Assembly (NCBI GenBank): GCA_018398765.1
Contig: JAHBMJ010000992.1
Location: 1,899-37,486, forward strand
DNA: 35,588 nucleotides
Origin: Chromera velia
Lineage: Eukaryota; Sar; Chromeraceae
Direction: 5' to 3'
The notes under the pieces are model-generated. The model did not search any database and was not told where the DNA came from. It saw only the letters and a list, made by a program, of their open reading frames with translations. This document shows positions 27,651 to 35,588 of this stretch, piece by piece; position 1 is the stretch's first letter, and each line of letters begins with the position of its first letter. A program made the translations under genes and the position numbers.

Positions 27651-29650
27651 CTATGTGCCTATTTATCCTGTCATACCCCCCCAAAGGAAAGAACAAGACG
27701 GAAATATTGGATAAAAAGAGCGACAAAGAGCAGGACATAGTCAGGCCCGTATGGTCACATGCACGCTTGCATCTTCATGCCGATGCATGCACTCGCAGCC
27801 GTTTACTTTACTTTTTCTTTTTTTCTTCATCTCTCTCTCTTTCGCTTTCTTACCTCTCATTCCCACTTCGCTTTCCCCTCACTGTCTTCTTTTCTCTTCC
27901 AAGGCGCTGGTCTTACAGCAATGCGGCAAAGTCAGACAAGCAAACGCAGCTACAGTGAGGCAAGAGGAGAAGGACCTACACTTTCAACAATACGCTCTGC
28001 TTAATAAGAGTTTTTTTCGATGTAACCAGTGGAAAAGGCAGCCACAGCGAGAAGACAGAGAAGCAAACGACCGAAACTGGGAAAAGAAAAGAGTAGACCG
28101 ATCGACCTTCTACCGAGCAACAAACAGACAGACTCAGAGGGACACGTACGGCCAACCAAAGAACTAACGGGGCAAAAGTTCAGGTATGCACGTGCGCATG
28201 TATACGCTCCCACCATATCAGATCTTCATATTCGTAAATGGGACAGTATCAAAGGGCACCGGAAGGCAGTAAATTAAAAAGCAGAGACGGCGCCAATGCA
28301 AAAATTCTAAAAGAAACAGACAAGTACATTCCGACAAATGTTTACTCTTCAAACTCTTGTGCAGACTGAGTGTGACCGTTTCCTTTTCCTCTCATTTCTC
28401 TTTCATGCTGCCTTCGTTCCCCTTGAAGCGAGATAGAAAAATAAAGCAACTCCACACCTCTATGGCCTCAAAACAAAGACGCAGATCGAACACCACCAAC
28501 GACAGACTGAGCGAAAAGAAAGATGTAAAACTGGTGGAAGGAAAGACGTATCCAACTTCAAAAACGACTTCGTTTCACTTGCTCCCACTCTCTATCTCTT
28601 TCTCAGACCGGCCTGCTAGAAGGAAGCAAGCAACAGACAGAATAGTACGCCTACAACAGATCCCCTCCCAGTCTTCTTCTCCGAATGCAAGTAAACGGGC
28701 AGACCGAAGGACGAACAAAACGTGAAGAGACGGAGAAACCAAAGGGCGGCAGCAAAAAGCCTCACGCACACATATGTTCACACACAATGTCATATATTCA
28801 TACCTCTTCCTCCGCTGTGTTCCATCTCATCTCCTTCCTAAAGTATGTATGCACGTCTCTTCGTTTGTTGTCACCAACACCGTAAATCGACCTAATACAA
28901 TGGATACAGACTGGGCAAGCAACCGAAAGAACCGGGGATACATGAGAGAGAGACACAGCAAATTTGAAACCTTGCATCTTGACGTAAGGGGAGAGACGGA
29001 CACAAAGTAACAGAGGCACGGGGCTATAGAGGCAGGGAAGGGCAAATCAAGACAATAGACATGAATGAATGAACGGCCGCCGTGAACAGCACCCGGTCAG
29101 ACCTATCGGAGGGAGACGCCTGGCGGTACACCGTCTGGCCCTATGCAGATGCTTGTGCAGAGACGGTGGCTCTACCAAGGCTCCTATCAACTCCCGTGCT
29201 ACGAGGGGGAGAGGCAATACACAGAGAACCCAAAAGGCCTCCAAAGCACCGGCATCCCCCTGCACGGAGAAGATGCAGAAGGGACAAAGAGGCATGCAAC
29301 GGCTATCCACTCGTTTTCTTTTTTTTTTTTGTCTCATTGAAACAGACATCTCTTTCTCTCTCTCTCTCTCAAGATTCCTTCTTCCTTCGCTTTCCCTCTA
29401 TTCATTTTCTCTTCGCCTCTTCTAGTTTCTTTTTCTCAAAGGAGGAAACCAGGGATAACACAAAACGTTTTAAAGCAGTAGATGGAAACGAGAAAGAGAC
29501 TATCACAGCGAATGAAGGCGGCGCCCCCTTGTGCGCTCGTGCTGTCAGCCACACGAGGGGTTTGACTCTGAAGCCACGCCCAAAGCAAAGCTAAGCGAAG
29601 CCAAGAGAGAAGAGAGATCACTCCTCTAAAAAGGGTTCCAGAAGTTCCAA
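27651..29650. other. Unassigned region, alternating CT-rich and GA-rich
   Basis: CT-rich at 27800-27900 and 29340-29440, purine-rich at about 27960-28160 and 28430-28750. The composition resembles introns of this genome, but I could not chain exons on either strand. No RNA gene is recognised. Confidence 0.4.
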
Positions 29651-29786
29651 ATGCGTGGCATACGCAGCGCTCGGCTTATTGTTCTCGCAGTCCACCTCTT
29701 TGATGCTCAGCTTTGTAATGAGCTTAATCCCTCCTCCAAGTTCAGCGCAGGGGCGCAAGGGCGGTCACAGGCAGTTGCACGCGCAG
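29651..29786 (+). CDS. Candidate first exon with signal-peptide-like start
   Basis: ATG at 29651 gives MRGIRSARLIVLAVHLFDAQ: a short basic start, a hydrophobic core and a plausible cleavage after FDA. It then reads LCNELNPSSKFSAG before a possible donor GTAAAA at 29787 (phase 1). It may belong with the candidate exons at 30315-30402 and 30500-30671, but the phases do not join directly, so another exon would be needed. Tentative. Confidence 0.25.
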
Positions 29787-30314
29787 GTAAAAGCGCATGG
29801 CAGCGGTAATCAGGCAGTCCTCTGTCCATCTCACATGTAGCGGACGTAGGGGTAGGCAATTGAGTTCGAGTTCTCGTTGACAGAAGGACTCAGCCGTCTT
29901 GTCGAGCACAAACACACTTCGTGCGTGTCAGTAGCTGCATAAAGGGAAGGAGGGAAGGGACTGGACACATTGCAGACTGCCCCACTTATTTCTTTCTATC
30001 TCATCTCTTCTTTCTGTCTCATTTCATCCCTTTGTTGCTCCTTTCGATATATGAACTCTTAACTCCGGGTAAAAGGCTGGCAGCTCCACGCAGACGCTTC
30101 AGTCACGCTCAGTCAAAGTCGTTTTACTTGCTACTACTTTGCATGCTTTCGGCCAGCCTTGATTCGATTTGCCCCCCCCGCCCTGAAGAACCTCTCCTTC
30201 CCACCCTTTCCCCCACTCCCTTTCCCCCCCTTTTTTTGCCCTTTCCCCTCTTTCTCCCCTTTTCCCTTTCTCCCCCCTTCCCTCCCTTTCTCCCCCCTTG
30301 TCCCCCCTCCCCAG

Positions 30315-30671
30315 CCCCCCCTTTTTCCTGAAAGACTTTGTAGTGTCGGCACCGGCGAGAGACGAGGCAGCATCTACCGCGTGCCCAACTCTGTCTTTCA
30401 AAAGGTCTTACCGCGACCTCTCTGCCTCTCATACCGTTGAAAGCAGGCTCGATATCATTTGTGCCGCTTCCTTACTTCCCCCTCCTTCCTACTCCAGGCT
30501 CGCCGCATCCGATTCGGAGTCCCAGAGCAGAAGGCCTTCCCCGGCTGGCACACTGGCTATCACTACGTTGGTCCATGTGGTATGCCGCCACCTGTCCCTT
30601 CTGTCTGTTTAACATGCAAGCAGAGTCTCATGCACCCGATTGAACGGCCACTCATTGAACGATCCACGTGA
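30315..30671 (+). CDS. Candidate exons 30315-30402 and 30500-30671, unknown protein
   Basis: The first reads CSVGTGERRGSIYRVPNSVF and ends QK before GTCTTA. The second, after CTACTCCAG, reads ARRIRFGVPEQKAFPGWH and GYHYVGPCGMPPP and stops at TGA 30669-30671, or splices at GTATGC near 30580. The two join in phase 0 into protein-like sequence (VPNSVFQK-ARRIRFGVPEQ). No family assigned. The opposite strand and another frame are also open, so the call rests on splice signals and residue composition. Confidence 0.33.
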
Positions 30672-30950
30672 TGGTCGGACAGCGAGAATCGATAAGCTCT
30701 CTCTTGGAAAAAAATGGCAGCATGGAGAGATGAAGGGCGTCTTCTTGACAATGTGTTTGGGCGCTGTCGGAGGACCAGTCCAGACAGACCCAGACACGCT
30801 GAAGGTGTTTGCAGGCCACGAAGGTGGTCAGCTTTGCGCAGACAAGCAAGCAACCAACAGTAAAACATAAGTGAAGGTGATCAGCCGACACCTGTCTGGA
30901 AGACTGAGACAGTTGCAGAATTAAGGAACATTAGAAAAGCACTCTACTGA

Positions 30951-31399
30951 CCGTTTGGATTGCGATCTGCTTGTAGGCGGCGGTTTCAATGAAGTCAAGC
31001 TCCTTGAAAGTCTGAGCAACACCAAGCAACGTCTCCACCACCAGCTTTGGCGACCTCCAACAATCTTTGAAATCTCCACCCAAGGAAAAAAGCAAAGTCC
31101 AGGATCAGACTTGAAGGGGATCTCCGAAAGAGAATCCCAGGCAGCTTGGGATGCAAGGGGACGCTAAATTCCCCTACTCACGGTCTTCGCCTGACCGTGC
31201 CCATATCGTTGCAATCGGCTTTCAACTGTTGCTTAAAAGGATAGATCTGATCTCCATCATAGAAGGTATATGAGAGTCGACACTCATCAAGCTGAGCGTT
31301 TACCACAATGCTTTGTCCCTCCTGTTCAGCCACCTTATGGCGTCCAGACAGAAGGTAAAGTGAGGACAAGAACCTTGGGAAAGATCTAGAGAAGGAACG
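30951..31399 (-). CDS. Candidate minus-strand exons, unknown protein
   Basis: An exon from about 31399 to 31188, after a CTTCTCTAG acceptor, reads SFPRFLSSLYLLSGRHKVAE, then SIVVNAQLDECRLSYTFYDG, DQIYPFKQQLKADC, and ends at a good donor (GTGAGT). A second stretch about 31090-30952 reads SPKLVVETLLGVAQTFKELD and AAYKQIAIQT before GTCAGT. Both look like real protein, but I could not fix the join between them or the rest of the gene. No family recognised. Confidence 0.35.
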
Positions 31400-32099
31400 T
31401 GAGCAACACTAACTTATAATTATAAGCAACACCTTACAGGTTCATGTAAACAAGGTCTCAATCCTACTTTGCCTCTAAGAGGTTTTATAGAGCTTTGTCT
31501 TCAGACTTCTTCCGACTCCACATGAATCCGACTCGATCTATACATTCACTGGCTTTGGCTGAACTTTAGCTTCAACTCGAACCTGCCGTAGAATGTTGCT
31601 CAGACAACATGTTGCTAAAGAGGCCAAACGTAGACTTGCATGCATGTGCAGAGCTTCGATCGAGTGCGACAGAAAACAGGGATGTTGGCAACAAGAGTGG
31701 GTGGTGCAGTGAAGGCTCGCATGCAAAGAGCGATTCTGCGAGCATCTGTCTACTGCATACGGAGCGGCGACCTCACAAACATGCAGTGGAAGGGTGTTTC
31801 AGTTCAGCAGGATTGATTACAGTAATGCAAGCCCCTAGAGACGATGGTGACTGGGCTTAGGCCCCTAGGCAGGCCTAGCATTTGCATCTAACAAAAACGA
31901 CCACAAAGTAAAAAAAAAAAAAAAAAGTGTAACACTTATATAGACTGCGTATACGCGCGGCGGCGGAGCATGGCGTCGGCACGCGGGCTCATTCAGATAC
32001 AGCACATGCGAGGGTCAAGAGGGTGGCGCCATAGGGTAGGACTCCACAGTTCACAATTTAGTTAGTTAGTTTAGCTTGACAGGAAAATATGAACTAACT
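31400..32099. other. Intergenic sequence, no gene seen
   Basis: Mixed composition, with a poly-A run at 31911-31926 and an AT-rich TTAGTTAGTTTAGC/AACTAACTAAAG inverted motif at about 32060-32120. That motif may belong to the edge of the foldback element that follows. Confidence 0.45.
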
Positions 32100-32119
32100 A
32101 AAGAACTAAACTAACTAAA

Positions 32120-32940
32120 GACCACGTCTAGTCCCAATATATTTATTTACATTAAAGTGACGATGATTTCACTTTAAATAAATAATTTAAAAGATTAAAA
32201 CACTTAAAGAAGAAAAGTCAGAACTAAAACTGAAAGAAAACATCACTTTTCTAGCGTTCTTTGCAGGGTAGTTTTAACGCTAATGAATTGGGAGTTGAAT
32301 TGGGCGTCGAATTGGTAGTACTACCAATTTTTTACCGCCAGGAACTCCCAATTTTGAAAAATTGATACCTAGTCTAGTGAAAGAAGTACATGGAGTTTGA
32401 AGTTAAAATTTTGTGTACAGGCTAGACAGGGCCTCACTAGTCTCTATAGCCGCAGTCAATAGACTCTAATTCATTATTAGGAACAAATTCTATGAACACT
32501 TAGAGTCACCTAAAAATTGGGAGTTACCAATTTTTTTTTAGGACTAACTACCAATTTTTAAGAAAAACTTAGAAAAAAATTGGTAACTCCCAATTTTTAG
32601 GTGACTTTAAGTGTTCATAGAATTTGTTCCTAATAATGAATTAGAGTCTAATGACTGCGGCTAGAGACTAGTAAGCCCCTGTCTAGCCCGTACATAAAAT
32701 TTTAGCTTCAAACTCCATGTACTTCTTTCACTAGACTAGGTACCAATTTTTTAAAATTGGGAGTTACTGACAGTAAAAAATTGGTAGTACTACCAATTCG
32801 ACGCCCAATTCAACTCCCAATTCATTAAGGTTAAAGCGTTTAAAGGGAAAATTTTAAAGTTTATAGTTAAAGTGGGGGTGTCGTCACTTTATTTAAAAAT
32901 TTAAAACTATTGGGATCATCCCTAGTAGATAGATTGGCTA
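32120..32940. mobile_element. Large AT-rich foldback (MITE-like) element
   Basis: Two arms of at least 270 bp are inverted copies about a centre near 32554. 32281 (TAATGAATTGGG) pairs with 32827, and the palindrome AATTGGTAGTACTACCAATT at 32310-32329 pairs with 32779-32798. CACTTAGAGTCACC pairs with GGTGACTTTAAGTG beside the centre. Similarity with indels continues outward to TCCCAATA near 32135 and TATTGGGA near 32920. No protein coding. Such structures are typical of non-autonomous DNA transposons; family and target duplication are not determined. Confidence 0.8.
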
Positions 32941-33620
32941 CTATAGATTGCTACTTTTGTACAATTATGTCACTTTTTGTGTATAACTGCCGTGGTAAAA
33001 TTATAACGAGAAAAAAATGTTTAAGCTAGTGTGTATAAGTATATAACTTTAAGCAATCAATCAATTAATCAATCAAACCATGAAACCGTTCGTTTTTTTT
33101 TTTTAGAATTAAATGTGTATTCATTTAGAACTATCCAGAAAACGGTGGCAGGAGCTTTCTCATTTTTAGCTTCTTCTGAAGTTCTTCATTCCTACATGCT
33201 TGCCGAATTGTTCATTCATCTAGTCATTCATGCAGACGGTGTTCGTTATAGTTTGTACAAGACTGTATACAAGACACATCAAATTTCTCCATGCAGTTCT
33301 TGAATGCAGAAAACAACTACAAAGACAATCTTCTCCCGAGTCTCCTCCCCTTCTCACTACTTCTCAGGGCCTCCTGGCAGCCTGCTTGCCCCTCGGAAAG
33401 GAGACTGACTGAATGTTGGATGCAAGACAGGCAATGGACCGTGCAGCGTTTACAACAAAACGGCACGAAATCATGCAGCGACATCGAGACGTACACCATT
33501 CGAGCACTAAGACAGGGAGGCAGATCGAATTCCGACACATCACGCAGGCTCAATTGTCATGGACAAGAGGAAAGCGTCGAGAAAAGAAAAAGGGGAAGCA
33601 TACAAACAGGACCAGTCTCG
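32941..33620. other. Intergenic sequence, no gene assigned
   Basis: AT-rich to about 33110, then mixed. Open frames at 33291-33743 exist but have no recognisable motif or splice-supported structure. Confidence 0.4.
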
Positions 33621-33645
33621 CGGCACCCTTCCGCAAACTGGCAGT

Positions 33646-33647
<2 letters not shown>

Positions 33648-33687
<40 letters not shown>

Positions 33688-33855
33688 AGGGAGAGAGTCC
33701 AGGACTTAAGAGGAGACGAGAATGGATAAAATTGAAGAGATAAATAAAAGAACGAAAAAAGCGTTACTACCGTCACGGTCCTTGCAAGACAATGGATCAA
33801 TGAATGATCCGATCCCACTTGGGGACGTTACACGTTCGCCAATTCTCTCCAAGAA

Positions 33856-33898
<43 letters not shown>

Positions 33899-34141
33899 CT
33901 CGCGCCATGGGGTTCTTTTCACCTCTCCTGCATAAAAAACGAAAAACTACCCCCGGGCCGGCATGTCGCATGCGTCATGTCTCCAATGATGTGTCCTTCC
34001 TTTTTTCCTCATCAGGCGCGACGGGACGAGCAGAGAACAGAAAGAAAGAAAGAAAGAAAGAAAGAAAAGAAAGAAAGAAAGAAAGAAAAAAAGAAAAAAA
34101 GAAAAAAAGAAAAAAAAGAAAGAAAGAAAGAAAGAAAGAAA
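33648..34141 (+). repeat. (GA)n and (GAAA)n purine repeats
   Basis: (GA)n at about 33648-33680 and 33860-33894, and GAAA/GAAAA units at about 34042-34141. Read from the minus strand these are CT and CTTT tracts like those in the introns of this window, and they lie downstream of the minus-strand methyltransferase gene. Confidence 0.9.
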
Positions 34142-34549
34142 GCACAGGGAGGGAAGGAAGGAAGCCCTCAATGCCTCCTCCAAACACGCATACAGCCCCG
34201 TCGCTCTGCACACTCTCGGTATGGTGTCTCTCGATCACTCTCTTTCTCTCTCGCACAAACGGAGACAGACAAACAGACAAGAAGGGTCCCTCCACGCCCC
34301 CCCCAGAGGACGAAGAGAGGCCGGCGCAGTGACTGCTTTCTTTGACGAATTCAACAGACAGCTAGACCAACAGACAAGCGAGAATGGGGTCTCGAAGGAA
34401 GAATCAGGCCGGCCTCAGACATTCATGTGTGTACAATCTGTTGCCCTTACAGAGGTCCCCTCGATCGATCAACCTGTCAGCCGTAGGAACGAACAACTCA
34501 CTTGAAGAACCCCCCACCGCCCCACCCACGTCTGTCTGTGTCGGCCGTC

Positions 34550-35161
34550 TCATGACCGCAGATTGTCTGCACTCTGGCTCTTTTGAACACGCGAGCTGCC
34601 CTCAACGATTGCGGAGAACAGATAACAGGCGGTCCATGCAGCTCCGATCCCAACGGACCCGTAGACGTAATGGGTCTCTGAGGAGATCAGACAGAGAACC
34701 GCCCAAATCGACAACACACAACCGCAATATTGTGGGTGGGGAACTGAAAAGGGCCCTCCGAACGGCCAGCCAGTAACCCAGGGGATGGTTTTTCCGAATC
34801 TGCTGCCGTAATAGACGCCCTCAATCCCGATTGCATTGTAGACCGCGAAGTTCAAAGTCTGTCCGAACGCAAGCACAAGCAACGCGAAGGCACCCACTGG
34901 AGATCGCATATGTTGTACTAGGGCTGAAACACTGTCATCGAGTGCATTGGGATACGCGAATGCAATCCACAAGGCGAGCGCAGTGAACTGAAGCAGCTTG
35001 ATGAAGCCTGCTATGGACGCCATCAGGTGGCTCGGGTCCAGGCCCCACCTGCTACACGCGGATGTCCACACGGTTGGTCTGAGCCAGAGCCAGAAGTACC
35101 ACGCATGGGGAATGCAGTTCACTGCGGCCACAATCAGCCAGTAGTGGTTTTGCGTCAGCAT
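34550..35161 (-). CDS. Phosphatidyl-N-methylethanolamine N-methyltransferase (PLMT/OPI3 type)
   Basis: Membrane enzyme that uses S-adenosylmethionine for the later methylations of phosphatidylethanolamine to phosphatidylcholine, usually in the ER. 203 residues, similar to yeast OPI3 and a little longer than plant PLMT. Hydrophobic segments lie at about 7-27, 46-70, 88-112, 145-160 and 171-187. The signature is at 111-150: IGIEGVYYGSRFGKTIPWVT then GWPFGGPFSVPHPQYCGCVL, compared with the family's GVYYGxRFGK-x-x-PWV-x-x-FPF and hPQYVGS. The extra residues in WPFGGPFSVPHPQ lengthen the loop before the conserved HPQY. The ATG follows CTTCAGA, so a 5' UTR intron or earlier exon is possible. The C-terminal tail is Ser-rich and basic. 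Confidence 0.88.
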   Translation of the reverse strand: MLTQNHYWLIVAAVNCIPHAWYFWLWLRPTVWTSACSRWGLDPSHLMASIAGFIKLLQFTALALWIAFAYPNALDDSVSALVQHMRSPVGAFALLVLAFGQTLNFAVYNAIGIEGVYYGSRFGKTIPWVTGWPFGGPFSVPHPQYCGCVLSIWAVLCLISSETHYVYGSVGIGAAWTACYLFSAIVEGSSRVQKSQSADNLRS

Positions 35162-35588
35162 TCTGAAGAGAGGAAGGACGTCTTAAGCAGGCAGTACGTC
35201 GATCGATCCGTCAGTGAGTCGGCCAGGTAGAGAAGTTAAATGAGAGACGTCTCCATTCTAGTACACAACCGTTCCGAGGTTCGCTCGACAAAAGCCCCAG
35301 ACGGCTGGACAAAGCGCTACAATGAAATGACCCACAAGACTCTGCATGTTAGTCCTGGGGGTCAAGAAAAAGGTCGATCGGCCGCGGCTTCGAAGCAGTA
35401 CGTGACGATCCTGTCACCATCGGTCTCCAAGCTGCTAAGTGCAGGCCATATGCACGCGGCCCGCGAGTCACCGCCGCGCGCGGGCCGAGGGTCCGGGGCC
35501 CTAGCTGTACCGTATATTTCACCATACTTTGCCCACCGGGGTTTCGGGTCCTCCACCTAAACATACCAAGTTTGAAAAAACTTCAAAT
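35162..35588. other. Upstream region of the methyltransferase, GC-rich, unassigned
   Basis: Holds the likely promoter of the minus-strand gene. A minus-strand frame at about 35556-35362 reads KYGEIYGTARAPDP and LETDGDRIVTYCFEAAADRP, which looks protein-like but has no recognised family. The plus strand is also open here, so neither is called. Confidence 0.35.

Noticed and set aside
29085-29140. Possible 5S rRNA fragment (ACAGCACCCGGT, GGGAGACGCCTGG)
   Set aside because: The two matches are on opposite orientations relative to each other and the rest of the 5S sequence is missing.
30530-30600. Possible phospholipase-like motif in FPGWHTGYHYVGPCG
   Set aside because: A PG-x-x-Y-x-GP pattern alone is too weak; the catalytic HD pair that should follow is absent.

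Overview
The window is nuclear DNA of a eukaryote. Its genes are split by many GT-AG introns, the introns are pyrimidine-rich and full of microsatellites, and decayed retrotransposons and foldback elements lie between them. A myosin tail with 20 visible exons, an LTR element of Ty1/copia type and gene-rich, repeat-rich organisation suggest a protist alga. A chromerid or other alveolate such as Chromera velia is my best guess, but this is inference and not shown by a marker gene.

Layout: (1) 299-12273, plus strand: the 3' two thirds of an unconventional myosin heavy chain, comprising the end of the motor, IQ motifs, a long coiled coil and a low-complexity C-terminus; the 5' end lies outside the window. 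(2) 12274-13219: the myosin 3' flank, which becomes AT-rich. (3) 13220-20230: a decayed Ty1/copia LTR retrotransposon in sense orientation with a perfect 5-bp target site duplication (AGCTG). Its 3' LTR is split by a 0.85-kb copy of the element's own left flank. (4) 20236-22330: an AT-rich stretch with an inverted-repeat element around an assembly gap, a LINE-like fragment and a 0.7-kb tetranucleotide array. (5) 22542-23303, minus: a four-pass membrane protein. (6) 23852-26633, plus: a three-exon DUF4291 gene whose second intron is 1.6 kb of mostly polypyrimidine repeat. (7) 26634-31400: mostly unassigned sequence with a few protein-like candidate exons on both strands. (8) 32100-32940: a large AT-rich foldback element. 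(9) 33600-34140: purine repeats. (10) 34550-35161, minus: a phospholipid N-methyltransferase (PLMT/OPI3 type).

The host genes do not form an obvious pathway: a motor protein, a membrane protein, a DUF4291 protein and a lipid methyltransferase. The most interesting structure is the 3' LTR of the copia element. It holds 929 bp identical to the left flank plus the start of the 5' LTR, embedded in LTR sequence that otherwise differs by about 8 percent. A templated 13-bp filler lies at the junction. This looks like a repair event that copied the left flank into the right LTR, or else a precise assembly artefact.
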